A stretch of DNA of 64,000 bases. It comes from Pseudomonas tensinigenes (GTDB lineage: Bacteria > Pseudomonadota > Gammaproteobacteria > Pseudomonadales > Pseudomonadaceae). The notes beneath the pieces were generated by a model that had not been told where the DNA came from, did no database searches, and saw only the letters and a program-made list of their open reading frames with translations. Shown here in pieces: positions 34,683-43,653 of this stretch. The stretch's first letter is position 1; every line of letters begins with the position of its first letter. Made by a program: the position numbers and the translations under genes. The stretch covers positions 124,001 through 188,000 of the forward strand of contig NZ_CP077089.1 of assembly GCF_014268445.2 (NCBI RefSeq), read 5' to 3'.

Positions 34683-35555
34683 TTACAGACTGATCGCCGT
34701 AGCCTCGAACTTCACCCGCGGATGTGCAATCCGATCCTGCGCCCGCACCAGTTGCAGTTCATAACTGGCGCACGCCTGAGTCTCCAGCAACACCTCATGC
34801 ACCGCCGCCGCAGTGAATTCGAACGCCGCCACCAGACTGTCACCCAGCAGCACCCGCGCCAGGAACAGGCCGGACGTCAGATCGCCAACGCCCACCGGCT
34901 GACGTGGAAATGCCAACAGTGGACGACGCAGATGCCAGCTACCTTCGGCCGTCACCAGCAACATCTCGAAGCCATCGGCCGGTTTGCCCGGATAATCCAG
35001 ATGCTTCACCAGCACGGCTTTCGGCCCGCGCGCCAACAACGCACGCGCCATCGCCAGGCAATCAAACAAGGACTGCGGCTTACGCCCGGAAAAGCTGTCC
35101 AGCTCCAACTGGTTCGGGCACATGATGTCCGCCACGGCTGCTGCTTCCTCCAGGAGGAAATCGCTGACTTCGGTCGGCACGCTGCAACCCTTTTCCAGAT
35201 GGCCCATCACCGGATCACACAGATACAGCGCCTTCGGATTGACCGATTTGATCCGCTCGACACCGCTGAGAATCGCCCGGCCCTGCGCCGCGCTGCCAAG
35301 GTATCCGGACAGCACCGCATCGCAGTTGCCCAGCTCGCCAATCGCGGCGATGCCTTCGACCAGTTCGGGAATCTGCTGCGGCGCCAGCACTTCGCCGGCC
35401 CATTGGCCGTACTGGGTGTGGTTGGAAAACTGCACGGTGTTGAGCGGCCAGACATTGACCCCGACCCGCTGCATCGGAAAAACCGCGGCGCTGTTGCCGG
35501 CGTGGCCGAACACCACGTGGGACTGAATGGCGAGCAGATGAGGCGTACGTTTCAT
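34683..35555 (-). CDS. pdxY: pyridoxal kinase PdxY
   Basis: 290 aa from ATG 35555 (three more residues if ATG 35564 is used; GGA at a sensible distance favours 35555). It is a ribokinase-fold kinase phosphorylating pyridoxal with ATP in the B6 salvage route. [20 protein letters not shown] is the substrate-binding N terminus, LCDPVMGH the middle motif, and [19 protein letters not shown] carries the catalytic GVGDLT region. It is monocistronic and divergent from the DUF3301 gene. Confidence 0.94.
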   Translation of the reverse strand: MKRTPHLLAIQSHVVFGHAGNSAAVFPMQRVGVNVWPLNTVQFSNHTQYGQWAGEVLAPQQIPELVEGIAAIGELGNCDAVLSGYLGSAAQGRAILSGVERIKSVNPKALYLCDPVMGHLEKGCSVPTEVSDFLLEEAAAVADIMCPNQLELDSFSGRKPQSLFDCLAMARALLARGPKAVLVKHLDYPGKPADGFEMLLVTAEGSWHLRRPLLAFPRQPVGVGDLTSGLFLARVLLGDSLVAAFEFTAAAVHEVLLETQACASYELQLVRAQDRIAHPRVKFEATAISL

Positions 35556-35666
35556 TCGGGTCATTCCGTAAAACGATTGAAATTCAAGCCGCGCAGTATG
35601 CGACGAAACGCAGCCTGTACGACAGACCGGCGACGCAGTTAAGCTGACGCTATCTTTTGGAGTTCG

Positions 35667-36086
35667 ATGTTGATGCTGACCCTGGAAAACATCTTCGTGC
35701 TGATACTGTTCGCCGCTGCCGGCGCGTGGCTATGGCACAACCACGGCTTGCGCGAACGCGCGCTGGAGCGGGTCAAACAGCATTGCCTGAACGTGCGGGT
35801 CGAGTTGCTCGACGGCAACGTTGCCCTGAAGAAGATCGGTTTCATCAAGGACGCCAACGGTCGCCGACGACTGGCGCGGGTGTACAACTTCGAGTTCACC
35901 GTGACCGGCGAAACCCGCCATAACGGCACCATCACCCAGTTTGGTGCGCACAGTGCACAAATCGAGCTGGCGCCCTACCCGGCACCGTTCGACGACACGC
36001 CACCGGTGGTTGAGGTGCACAAGCCGCGCGCGGAAGTCATCGAGCTAAGCCAGTGGCGCCAGGAACACACCAAATGGAAGCCCTGA
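35667..36086 (+). CDS. DUF3301 small membrane-anchored protein
   Basis: 139 aa (137 if the ATG at 35673 is used; GGAG sits 4 and 10 bases before the two candidates). There is one N-terminal transmembrane helix ([18 protein letters not shown]) and a cytoplasmic or periplasmic domain with [19 protein letters not shown] and [16 protein letters not shown], typical of DUF3301. The function is unknown. It ends beside a class 2 repeat. Confidence 0.85.
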   Translation: MLMLTLENIFVLILFAAAGAWLWHNHGLRERALERVKQHCLNVRVELLDGNVALKKIGFIKDANGRRRLARVYNFEFTVTGETRHNGTITQFGAHSAQIELAPYPAPFDDTPPVVEVHKPRAEVIELSQWRQEHTKWKP

Positions 36087-36093
36087 CGGCCAT

Positions 36094-36124
36094 GTAGGAG
36101 CTGCCGAAGGCTGCGATCTTTTGA
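36094..36124. repeat. single class 2 repeat arm
   Basis: gtaggagctgccgaaggctg and following cgatcttttga: one arm of the class 2 inverted repeat, with no partner nearby. Confidence 0.8.
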
Positions 36125-36126
36125 TC

Positions 36127-37092
36127 TTAACCCTCCCGGCACCCCGACAACCCTCTCTGCAGCACCTCAACATCCTGCGCATCACTGAAGATCAGCTCGA
36201 TGCGCGAATCTTTCCGCCATTCACTGGCCTGCCAAACCAACTGCGCATTCTCTAGCGCGTTCGCCGAAACCCAGCCATCTGCGCTGTGGATAACCAGTTT
36301 CGCTCTTTTCCAATGAAGCCCGTTTAGCCAATCGGCGATACGAGCCTTGTCGAACTTTTGTCCCGGATGCCAACGCCAACCGACACTCCAGCCGCCCTCC
36401 TGGGCCTGACTCAAGCAGATCGGCATCGTCGGATCGCTCCAGACGGCCGGCATTTGCCCTAACCCCTTGGGCACGATCAGATTGTCCAAACCATTGACCG
36501 CTTGCGTAGCCAGACCCGGCAGTTCGCTCAGGGGCAGTTGCGCCTGTTGCGTCCATATCAGCCTGACTGACGGCAACTGGCTGGCTATTTTCTGCCGTTT
36601 ATTTTCATCAAGGTTTTCCGCCTTGTTCAGCAGCAACAGCCCAGCGCTGGCCAACGCTTCCTGCTGCGCTACCGGCAATGCTTTCCCGGCCTGAAGCGAT
36701 TGAGCGTCGAGAACAAGAACACACGGCTGCACCGCCAGCACACCTAACCACGGCGCCTCATTCAACTGTTTGAGCAACTGCGCCGGATGCCCCAGCCCGG
36801 ACGGTTCGATGAATAGCCGATGCGGCCTCGCCTTGCGCAACAGCCGCCCAAGACCAATCTGAAAAGGCGCGCCATTGACACAGCACAAGCAGCCACCGGC
36901 CACTTCGCCCAGTGCGATACCATCGGCGTCACTCGTCAGCAATGCGGCATCGAGGCCGATCTGGCCGAACTCGTTGATCAACACCGCCCAGCGCTCGCCT
37001 TCCGGGCGCTGGGCTATGAGTTGACGAATCAGGCTGGTCTTGCCGGCGCCCAAAGGGCCAGCAATGACATGGGTAGGAATGTTCTGCAACAT
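36127..37092 (-). CDS. COG0523 GTPase (CobW/ZNG-like metallochaperone)
   Basis: 321 aa from ATG 37092. Upstream in-frame TTG 37119 overlaps the region needed by the divergent gene and is unlikely. Walker A is GPLGAGKTSL (about residues 11-20), the metal-binding CxCC is GGCLCCVNG (about 69-77), NKAE is the nucleotide-specificity motif, and IEPSGLGHP the switch region. COG0523 GTPases deliver zinc or other metals to target enzymes, often under Zur control. The neighbouring genes make a zinc role likely. The C-terminal domain is shorter than in the second COG0523 protein at 38127. Confidence 0.88.
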   Translation of the reverse strand: MLQNIPTHVIAGPLGAGKTSLIRQLIAQRPEGERWAVLINEFGQIGLDAALLTSDADGIALGEVAGGCLCCVNGAPFQIGLGRLLRKARPHRLFIEPSGLGHPAQLLKQLNEAPWLGVLAVQPCVLVLDAQSLQAGKALPVAQQEALASAGLLLLNKAENLDENKRQKIASQLPSVRLIWTQQAQLPLSELPGLATQAVNGLDNLIVPKGLGQMPAVWSDPTMPICLSQAQEGGWSVGWRWHPGQKFDKARIADWLNGLHWKRAKLVIHSADGWVSANALENAQLVWQASEWRKDSRIELIFSDAQDVEVLQRGLSGCREG

Positions 37093-37121
37093 GGTCGGGA
37101 GCTTTTTTGGGAGATTCAAAG

Positions 37122-37478
37122 ATGCGTTGGATGGGATGGTCGTTGCTGTTGACGCTGCTGTCGAGTGAAGCGTGGGCTCAGGCCTGCGTGGTGCACAGTC
37201 AGGGTGAGCGGCTCGACGTCAAAGTCTGTCAGCAGAACCGCAACATTCCGGAAAAACTGTTCAGTGACGGTTTCTGCCAGCCAACGCTGGCCGGACAGAA
37301 AGTCGAAGTACAGTACGTCGATCAATGCCCGAGCGGTGCGTTTGGTGTGTGCAGCAACGCGCAGATCGCCAATATGCCTTATCGCCAGGACATCCATTAT
37401 TACGGCATCGCCACCGATGCCGCGTATCTGAAGCCGTACTGCGAAGGCCAAAGCCAGGGTTCTTGGCTCAAGCCTTGA
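37122..37478 (+). CDS. small secreted cysteine-rich protein of the zinc island
   Basis: 118 aa from ATG 37122, preceded by GGGAGATTCAAAG. A signal peptide (MRWMGWSLLLTLLSSEAWAQ) is cleaved to leave about 98 residues with six cysteines: ACVV, KVCQQ, FCQPT, DQCPS, GVCSN and PYCEG. Several are probably disulfide-bonded in the periplasm. I do not recognise a characterised family. It diverges from the COG0523 gene with only 29 bases between the starts, and is convergent with the DUF1826 gene 4 bases away. Confidence 0.75.
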   Translation: MRWMGWSLLLTLLSSEAWAQACVVHSQGERLDVKVCQQNRNIPEKLFSDGFCQPTLAGQKVEVQYVDQCPSGAFGVCSNAQIANMPYRQDIHYYGIATDAAYLKPYCEGQSQGSWLKP

Positions 37479-37482
37479 GGCA

Positions 37483-38127
37483 TCAGCCGAGCCAGTCGAG
37501 GGTCAGTATCAGACGACGCTCGCCCGCGCCCGGTTGCGGCGAGCGATGGATCAAGCCGAAGCCTTCATTGCCGTGCCACTTCTCGCCTTTCAACAGCCCG
37601 ACGTCACCACTGGTGAGTTGCTGGATTTGCACTTGGGGTTCGGCGTTGGCCTGTCCCAGCTGACTGCGATCCATCGCGCCTTCCTTGAGCCATTGGCTAC
37701 CGACGCCGGCGTAGGTGGTGATCAGCCGTACTGGCACGTGATCGACGTGGAAACGCGGGCACATGGCTTTATCGAGTACCCGCAGGCGCAGGCCAATGCG
37801 CTTGGCTCCCAGCAAACAGGCGAAAGCGCTCACCAGCCATTTCAGATCGGCGATAAAGCCTTCATAGCCTTCCAGATCACGAAAGCCTGATGCCAGCCCG
37901 GTGAGATCAGCCTCGGCGTCCTCGCTCGCCAGCTCCAGACACAACGATTCCGCTAACGGTTCGTTGAGCGACAGCAATAACTGAGCGAAATCACTGATGT
38001 GCAACGGCAGTTGCCGCTGCCAGACGGCGAGATTGGTGTCGTCATCAAGAATTCGCGTCAGCGTCCCTGGCGTCGGGCCTTGATGCTGATGACGCGTGCG
38101 GTTTTGCATGAGTTTGAGTGCAAGCAT
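37483..38127 (-). CDS. DUF1826 domain protein
   Basis: 214 aa. FHVDHVPVRLITTYAGVGSQ and LKGEKWHGNEGFGLIHRSPQ carry conserved histidines in an arrangement that suggests a cupin/oxygenase-like metal site (inference). The start codon overlaps the stop of the COG0523 gene upstream (TGATG), so the two are translationally coupled. DUF1826 genes commonly accompany COG0523 GTPases in zinc-responsive loci, which makes it a candidate client or partner. The function is unknown. Confidence 0.85.
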   Translation of the reverse strand: MLALKLMQNRTRHQHQGPTPGTLTRILDDDTNLAVWQRQLPLHISDFAQLLLSLNEPLAESLCLELASEDAEADLTGLASGFRDLEGYEGFIADLKWLVSAFACLLGAKRIGLRLRVLDKAMCPRFHVDHVPVRLITTYAGVGSQWLKEGAMDRSQLGQANAEPQVQIQQLTSGDVGLLKGEKWHGNEGFGLIHRSPQPGAGERRLILTLDWLG

Positions 38128-39332
38128 CAGGCAGCCTCTTCATGCCAAGGGCCGAACGGATCCGCCAGCAATCTCCAGCCTTCTAAGCCGAGGGCCATTT
38201 CTTCATCGGTCAGCAGGCAGCCGTCCAATTCGTCGGAGAGCTGTAGGAAATCGATGTTCTGACCAATGAAAACCAGCTCCTGACGACAGTCGCCTACGCT
38301 CGGCGTCCAGTTTTCCATGATCGCGGCGGTACTTTCCTGATCCTGTGGCCATTGGTTTTTCGGCACAAAACGCCACCAGCGCCCGGCGAAACCATGACGC
38401 ATCAGCCCGCCGGCCTGCGACCAGCTGCCAGCGTCTGTGGGTTTGCTCGCCAGCCAGAAGAATCCTTTGGAGCGCAGCAATTTTCCGTTCAGCCACGGGC
38501 GGTCGATGAAGTGGTAGAAGCGCTCCGGATGAAACGGGCGGCGTGCGCGGTAAGCCGTGGAGGCAATGCCGTACTCGTCGGTTTCTGGCACGTGCTCACC
38601 GCGCAACTCTTGCAGCCAGCCCGGTGCCTGGGCGGCTTTGTCGAAGTCAAATCGACCCGTGTTGAGGATCTTCTCCAACGGCACTTCGCCCATCACCATT
38701 GGAATGATTTCAGCCTGGGCGTTGAGGCGTTTGAGGATGGCAATCAACTCTTCGCGCTCGTGCTGGCTGATCAGGTCGATCTTGCTGATCAACAGCACGT
38801 CGGCGAACTCGATCTGCTCGATCAACAGGTCGGTGATGGAGCGTTCGTCTTCTTCGCCGAGGATTTCGCCACGGGAAGCGAGGCTTTCTGCCGCCTGGTA
38901 GTCCGGCAGGAAATTCACACCATCGACTACAGTGACCATGGTGTCGAGACGAGCGATGTCCGAGAGGCTTTGGCCGTGTTCATCGCGAAAAGTGAAGGTT
39001 TCTGCGACCGGCAGCGGCTCGGAGATGCCGGTGGATTCGATCAGCAAATAATCGAAGCGCCCTTCCCGGGCGAGCTTGCTGACTTCTTCAAGCAGGTCTT
39101 CGCGTAACGTACAGCAGATACAGCCGTTACTCATTTCGACTATTTTTTCTTCTGCACGATTCAGGCTGACATCACGCTGGACTTCGCTGCCATCAATATT
39201 GATCTCGCTCATATCATTGACGATGACAGCAACACGCAAACCCTTGCGATTACGTAGTACGTAATTCAAAAGTGTACTTTTTCCGGCACCAAGAAATCCT
39301 GAAAGTACGGTAACGGGCAATTCGGCTGACAT
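38127..39332 (-). CDS. COG0523 GTPase, zinc-starvation type (ZigA/ZNG1-like)
   Basis: 401 aa from ATG 39332, which follows AGAGGATTATCCA; a further 22 codons upstream are open but lack a ribosome site. Walker A is SGFLGAGKSTLL, CxCC is SNGCICCTLRED, and switch regions and the C-terminal CobW_C domain (about 270-390, FHPERFYHFIDRPW) are present. It is a putative zinc metallochaperone GTPase active when zinc is scarce. A perfect Zur-like palindrome lies about 130 bases upstream and is shared with the divergent small secreted protein gene. Confidence 0.9.
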   Translation of the reverse strand: MSAELPVTVLSGFLGAGKSTLLNYVLRNRKGLRVAVIVNDMSEINIDGSEVQRDVSLNRAEEKIVEMSNGCICCTLREDLLEEVSKLAREGRFDYLLIESTGISEPLPVAETFTFRDEHGQSLSDIARLDTMVTVVDGVNFLPDYQAAESLASRGEILGEEDERSITDLLIEQIEFADVLLISKIDLISQHEREELIAILKRLNAQAEIIPMVMGEVPLEKILNTGRFDFDKAAQAPGWLQELRGEHVPETDEYGIASTAYRARRPFHPERFYHFIDRPWLNGKLLRSKGFFWLASKPTDAGSWSQAGGLMRHGFAGRWWRFVPKNQWPQDQESTAAIMENWTPSVGDCRQELVFIGQNIDFLQLSDELDGCLLTDEEMALGLEGWRLLADPFGPWHEEAA

Positions 39333-39460
39333 TGGATAATCCTCTTTAAATGACAGCCGATTAGCGCTTTGCTGGCGCTTAGCGTTTTCGTGCTTCATGC
39401 GAAGGTTTTCGCTGAAAGTAAACGCTTGAAATCGGCCTGCTCAGGCTCGGTTAACTTTTA

Positions 39461-39475
39461 TGTTATAGTATAACA
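39461..39475. promoter_or_regulatory. Zur-like operator
   Basis: TGTTATA-G-TATAACA, perfect 7-bp arms, matching the gamma-proteobacterial Zur core GTTATA..TATAAC. It lies between the divergent COG0523 gene (start 39332) and the small secreted protein gene (start 39554). Confidence 0.8.
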
Positions 39476-39553
39476 ATATGAATAAACCAGCCCTGCTCTT
39501 GTCTTGAGCGATAAACCGCAGGAAGCTGAACCGATACCACTCCGGAATTCGCA

Positions 39554-39931
39554 ATGAAAACTGCGCTGAAATACTCGTTGTTGAGCCTTGGATTGTTAAT
39601 GATCGGCAATGCATCGGCTCAGTTACCGGCACTTGCAACCTGTACACGCAGCGCAAATCTGTTGGCCTGCGTCGATGCCGACGGCAACGCCTATAGCGTC
39701 AACACCGTCGGCGACACGCTTTATCTGCGTGGGTTTGAAAAAACTGGCCGGCGTTATTGGGCGCAAACCAATAGCCGTTTCGGTCAGCTGACGTTCTTTA
39801 CTGGCGTCGCCTCTGACGGCGAAGCCTGGGTGGGCTACACACGACGTGTCGGCTGGACGACGATCAACCGGTTCTCCAGCTCGGGCGGTAGCGGCGCGAA
39901 GTTCACCTGCAGCCGGATCACCGGCTGTTAG
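39554..39931 (+). CDS. small secreted protein of the zinc island
   Basis: 125 aa with a Sec signal peptide (KTALKYSLLSLGLLMIGNASAQ). The mature part has two cysteine pairs, CTRSANLLAC near its start and CSRITGC at its end. The central part (DADGNAYSVNTVGDTLYLRG) looks like a small beta-sheet domain. No family is recognised. It is downstream of the Zur-like palindrome and convergent with the amidase gene, overlapping it by 4 bases. In P. aeruginosa this position carries dksA2 (recollection), which is absent here. Confidence 0.78.
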   Translation: MKTALKYSLLSLGLLMIGNASAQLPALATCTRSANLLACVDADGNAYSVNTVGDTLYLRGFEKTGRRYWAQTNSRFGQLTFFTGVASDGEAWVGYTRRVGWTTINRFSSSGGSGAKFTCSRITGC

Positions 39932-41130
39932 ACCTGGTCCTCTTGCTGCGCCTGCTCCCAGGCCAGGTAACTGTCGACGGGAGGATTCTTTTCAAAGTAG
40001 CGCTGCAATCCTTTAAACAAACCGTCTGCTACGGCTTGCTGATGCCGAGCGGTGACCAATCGCTGGCTGTCCCGCGCATTGGAAATAAAGCCGGTTTCCA
40101 CCAGAATTGAAGGCACGTCCGGCGATTTCAGTACTGCGAATCCGGCCTGTTCCACGCGCTTCTGGTGCAGGGTCGTAATATCGGCAAGACTGCCCAGCAC
40201 CGTACTGCCAAGCTGCAAACTGGCGGCAATCGTTGCATTCATCGACATGTCGAGAATCACCCCGGCGAGCATCGGGTCTTTATCTTTCAAGTTGAGCAGA
40301 CTCGTTGCACCGAGCAGGTCCGCGCCGTTCTCTCGCTGCGCCATGAAGCGCGCAGTCGCCGACGTTGCGCCACCCTCAGAAAGGCAATACACCGATGCGC
40401 CAGAAGCCGTCAGACGCGGCGCCGCATCGGCATGCACCGAGATAAAAATGTCGGCTTTATGCTGACGGGCGATTGCCACGCGCTTGCGCAATGGGACGAA
40501 AAAGTCGTCGTTGCGTACCAGCTTCACGTCAAAGCCCTTCTCCTTTTTCAGGCGTTTGGCGAGTAGCTGAGCAATGGAAAGCACCACATCTTTTTCCCGC
40601 TCACCTTTCGCACCCACCGCACCGGGATCCTTTCCACCATGCCCAGGATCGACGACTACGATGATGTCGCGCTTCGGATGAGCGCTGATCTGCGGTGTTT
40701 CACGTGGAACCTTTGGAGCTATTTGTATCGGTTTTGCGCTGACCAAATCCAATACCAAGCGATGACTTTGTCCGTCTTGCGGCGCCAAAAGAAAGCTGTT
40801 CAGTAATACCGGGCTGCTCAGATCTAGAACAATCCGTGTATCACCCTGACCCAATGGCCCGGATCGGATCGCGCGTATCACTGTGTCGTTGAGCGCCAAC
40901 TGGCTGAAATCTTCACCCAAGCTTGCCCCACTCACATCAATGATTAGTCGTTCAGGCGCACTGAGCGTGAAGGTCTTGTAGCTGACCGGCCCACTCAAAT
41001 CGAACACCAGCCGCACTTTGTCCTCAGATCGCCAAAGTCGTGCCTGACGAATTTGCGTAGCAGACACACTGAAGGGCCAAGCAAAAGCGGCGCCGGCCAA
41101 AATCAGATTGAGCACTTGACGTCTATGCAT
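39928..41130 (-). CDS. N-acetylmuramoyl-L-alanine amidase (AmiA/AmiC type)
   Basis: 400 aa. The N terminus MHRRQVLNLILAGAAFAWPF has an RRxxL core, suggesting Tat export as in E. coli AmiA and AmiC. An AMIN domain (about residues 25-130) targets peptidoglycan, and an Amidase_3 domain (about 165-385) holds the zinc ligands in VVDPGHGGKDPG, the nearby glutamate in KGEREKDVVL, and ISVHADA; VLVETGFISN completes the site. It cleaves the amide between MurNAc and L-Ala in the periplasm. It diverges from folE2 at a Zur-like palindrome, so it is the zinc-starvation copy. Confidence 0.92.
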   Translation of the reverse strand: MHRRQVLNLILAGAAFAWPFSVSATQIRQARLWRSEDKVRLVFDLSGPVSYKTFTLSAPERLIIDVSGASLGEDFSQLALNDTVIRAIRSGPLGQGDTRIVLDLSSPVLLNSFLLAPQDGQSHRLVLDLVSAKPIQIAPKVPRETPQISAHPKRDIIVVVDPGHGGKDPGAVGAKGEREKDVVLSIAQLLAKRLKKEKGFDVKLVRNDDFFVPLRKRVAIARQHKADIFISVHADAAPRLTASGASVYCLSEGGATSATARFMAQRENGADLLGATSLLNLKDKDPMLAGVILDMSMNATIAASLQLGSTVLGSLADITTLHQKRVEQAGFAVLKSPDVPSILVETGFISNARDSQRLVTARHQQAVADGLFKGLQRYFEKNPPVDSYLAWEQAQQEDQV

Positions 41131-41169
41131 ATGAAAACCTGTTCATGAAAAAGACATCGTGATTTGAAT

Positions 41170-41184
41170 TGTTATAATGTAACA
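41170..41184. promoter_or_regulatory. Zur-like operator
   Basis: TGTTATAATGTAACA, 7-bp arms with one mismatch, between the amidase start (41130) and folE2 start (41215). A perfect TATAAT -10-like hexamer at 41173-41178 lies inside it, so repressor binding would block RNA polymerase. Confidence 0.78.
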
Positions 41185-41214
41185 TTGAATTGAATCACCA
41201 TGATGGTCCCGAAC

Positions 41215-42111
41215 ATGAATTCGCTTTCACTCCCGGATATCGCCGCGCAGACTGCTCGCCAAGCTTTGCCACTCGAATGGGTGGGCATGCAGGGCATCGC
41301 GTTACCTGTTTTTTTGGAAGGCCAACACCTGAATGCCAAGGCTGACGCTGGAGTGAGCCTTGATGATGGCGAGGCGCGCGGCATTCATATGTCTCGGCTG
41401 TATTTGGCCCTGGAGACACTTGAACAGGAACGCCTGACACCTACTCTCCTGCACCAGCTACTCAAGCGTTTTCTGGAAAGCCACCAAGGGCTGTCCAACT
41501 GTGCGTACGTGAATATTCACTGCGACTTACTGCTGAAGCGCCCTGCGCTGATCAGCCCATTGGCCGGCTGGAAATCCTATCCAGCAACTATTTCGGCAAG
41601 CCTGAAAAATCAAATGTTCCACGTGGAACTCAAAATTGACGTGCACTACTCTTCGACCTGCCCATGCTCAGCGGCGCTGGCGCGGCAGTTAATCCAGCAA
41701 CAATTTATCGACGACTTCGCCAACAAAGGCCTTCAGCACGCAGACGTTTTGGCATGGCTAGGTTCGACTCAAGGCATCGTCGCCACGCCTCACAGCCAAC
41801 GCAGCACTGCGCAATTGCATCTACACCTCGACGAATTCATCGATGAGTTCCCATTGAGCGTGATCATCAATGACGCCGAAGCGGCCCTTGGCACCGCCGT
41901 ACAAACCGCCGTAAAACGTGCGGACGAACAAGCCTTCGCCCTCGCCAACGGCCAAAACCTGATGTTCTGTGAAGATGCCGCACGCCGTCTGAATCTGGCA
42001 CTGCGTCGCACACCGGGAGTCAACGCATTCCAGCTGCGAGTGATTCACGCTGAAAGCCTGCACGCCCACGACGCCGTCGCCGAAAGCCACTGGCAGCGTG
42101 AACAGGCATGA
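41215..42111 (+). CDS. folE2: GTP cyclohydrolase FolE2 (type IB)
   Basis: 298 aa from ATG 41215 (ATG 41200 would add five residues). It converts GTP to dihydroneopterin triphosphate for folate and queuosine-type precursors. The family-defining active-site motif YSSTCPCSAALARQL and the DAGVSLDDGEARGIHMSRLY region are present. FolE2 can work with manganese or other metals and substitutes for zinc-dependent FolE during zinc shortage. Its stop overlaps the next start by 4 bases, so it heads a six-gene operon running to the dihydroorotase. Confidence 0.94.
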   Translation: MNSLSLPDIAAQTARQALPLEWVGMQGIALPVFLEGQHLNAKADAGVSLDDGEARGIHMSRLYLALETLEQERLTPTLLHQLLKRFLESHQGLSNCAYVNIHCDLLLKRPALISPLAGWKSYPATISASLKNQMFHVELKIDVHYSSTCPCSAALARQLIQQQFIDDFANKGLQHADVLAWLGSTQGIVATPHSQRSTAQLHLHLDEFIDEFPLSVIINDAEAALGTAVQTAVKRADEQAFALANGQNLMFCEDAARRLNLALRRTPGVNAFQLRVIHAESLHAHDAVAESHWQREQA

Positions 42112-42776
42112 TTCGCTGCCAATCGCTGACTTGGGGCACACCGGGCCAACCACTGACGACCCCGCTGAGTCTTGAGTTCGACAGTGGCAGCTTGACCGGG
42201 ATCATCGGTGCCAATGGCTGCGGCAAGAGCAGCCTGCTGAAAGTCATCGCCGGATTGCAGAAACCTTTGGCAGGTAACGTTGCCCTCAGTGTTCCACGTC
42301 AAAGCGGGTTGTCATTTCTGCCTCAGCAACAGCATCTCGACCGACAATTCCCCATCAGCCTGGAAGAGTTGATCAGCGCCGGTTTCTGGGGCCGACGGCT
42401 TTCAACACAATTGCGCGCACAACGTCTGAAAGACGCTCTGGAAAACTGGCACCTCGGCGGGCTTGAACAGCGTCCCCTCATGGCCCTGTCCGGCGGAGAA
42501 CTGCAACGTGCCCTCCTCGCCCGACTGAGTCTGACCGACGCTGCGGTGCTGTTGCTCGACGAACCCCACGCCGCACTCGATGAGCTCGGCCAACAACTGC
42601 TCTGGCAGCACATCCATACCTGGCATCGCGAAGGTCGAACACTGGTCGTCGTGTGCCACGACCTCGCCGCCGTACGCCAGCACATCCCGCAAACCTTGCT
42701 GATCAAAAACCGCGAATGCGTGTTCGGAGCCAGTAACGAATTGATCCGGCAAACCCCTCACACGCAGGTGGCCTGA
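42108..42776 (+). CDS. metal ABC transporter ATP-binding protein (ZnuC-like)
   Basis: 222 aa. Walker A is GANGCGKSSLL (about residues 34-44), the signature ALSGGELQRALLARL (about 127-141), Walker B AVLLLDEPHAAL (about 146-157) and the H-loop VVVCHDLAAV (about 181-190). It powers zinc or manganese uptake together with the next two products. The final stop and the permease start share the A at 42776. It is a paralogue of the usual znuABC, here inside the folE2 operon. Confidence 0.92.
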   Translation: MIRCQSLTWGTPGQPLTTPLSLEFDSGSLTGIIGANGCGKSSLLKVIAGLQKPLAGNVALSVPRQSGLSFLPQQQHLDRQFPISLEELISAGFWGRRLSTQLRAQRLKDALENWHLGGLEQRPLMALSGGELQRALLARLSLTDAAVLLLDEPHAALDELGQQLLWQHIHTWHREGRTLVVVCHDLAAVRQHIPQTLLIKNRECVFGASNELIRQTPHTQVA

Positions 42777-43642
42777 TGCTCGCCGTCGCCCATTTCTGGC
42801 AGCCGTTCAACGAATTTGTATTCATGCGCCGCGCCCTGCTCGGCGGCTTGGTATTGGCGTGCAGCACTGCGCCGCTCGGCGTGTTTTTGATCCTGCGACG
42901 GATGAGCCTGATCGGTGACGCTGTTGCCCACGGCATCCTCCCCGGTGCTGCATTGGGTTTCTGGTTCGCCGGTCTGAGTCTGCCTGCACTGACGCTCGGT
43001 GGTCTTGGCGCAGGCCTGAGCATGGCCGGCCTCGCCGCCTGGATCACCCGTCGCACGGGCCTGCGTGAAGACGCCAGCCTCGCCGCGATCTATCCCATTT
43101 CCCTCGCCAGCGGCGTACTGATTCTCGGCATCGCCGGCAAACGCCTCGATCTATTGCACCTGCTGTTCGGCTCAGCACTGGCCGTCGACGGGCCGACCCT
43201 CAACGGCATGTTATGGGTCTCGGGCTTCAGCCTGATCGCCATGGCGCTGATCTACAAACCGCTGTTGCTCGACACCCTCGACCCGCTGTTCCTGAGAACC
43301 GTCAGCCGACTTGGCCCCCTCGCCCACGGCGTGTTCCTGACGCTGGTCGTGCTCAATCTGGTCATCGGTTTCCAGGCCATCGGCGCACTGATGGTGGTCG
43401 GGCTGATGATGCTCCCCGCCGCGGCGTCGCGATTCTGGAGCCGACGCCTGCCGATCCTGATAGTCATCGCGGCCGTCATCGGTTGCCTCTCGGTCTGGTT
43501 CGGCCTGCTGCTGTCGTTCTATTACTCGTTGCCCAGCGGTCCGGCCATCGTTCTGGTCGCCGGTCTCGGTTATCTGCTGTCCGTGGTGTTCGGACCGGTA
43601 CACGGTCTGCTGCGCCGCCCACCGTTGCTCACATCCCAATGA
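42776..43642 (+). CDS. metal ABC transporter permease (ZnuB-like)
   Basis: 288 aa ABC-3 family permease with about eight helices. MRRALLGGLVLACSTAPLGV, MSLIGDAVAHGILPGAALGF and ALMVVGLMMLPAAASRFWSR are family hallmarks. It forms the inner-membrane channel for the metal delivered by the downstream binding protein. The start ATG overlaps the preceding stop; the next gene's ribosome site lies across its own stop. Confidence 0.92.
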   Translation: MLAVAHFWQPFNEFVFMRRALLGGLVLACSTAPLGVFLILRRMSLIGDAVAHGILPGAALGFWFAGLSLPALTLGGLGAGLSMAGLAAWITRRTGLREDASLAAIYPISLASGVLILGIAGKRLDLLHLLFGSALAVDGPTLNGMLWVSGFSLIAMALIYKPLLLDTLDPLFLRTVSRLGPLAHGVFLTLVVLNLVIGFQAIGALMVVGLMMLPAAASRFWSRRLPILIVIAAVIGCLSVWFGLLLSFYYSLPSGPAIVLVAGLGYLLSVVFGPVHGLLRRPPLLTSQ

Positions 43643-43653
43643 GGTGTTTCCCG

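Noticed and set aside
43213..43653. N-terminal extension of the metal-binding protein through znuB
   Set aside because: The frame is open by chance; a signal peptide and ribosome site place the start at 43654.
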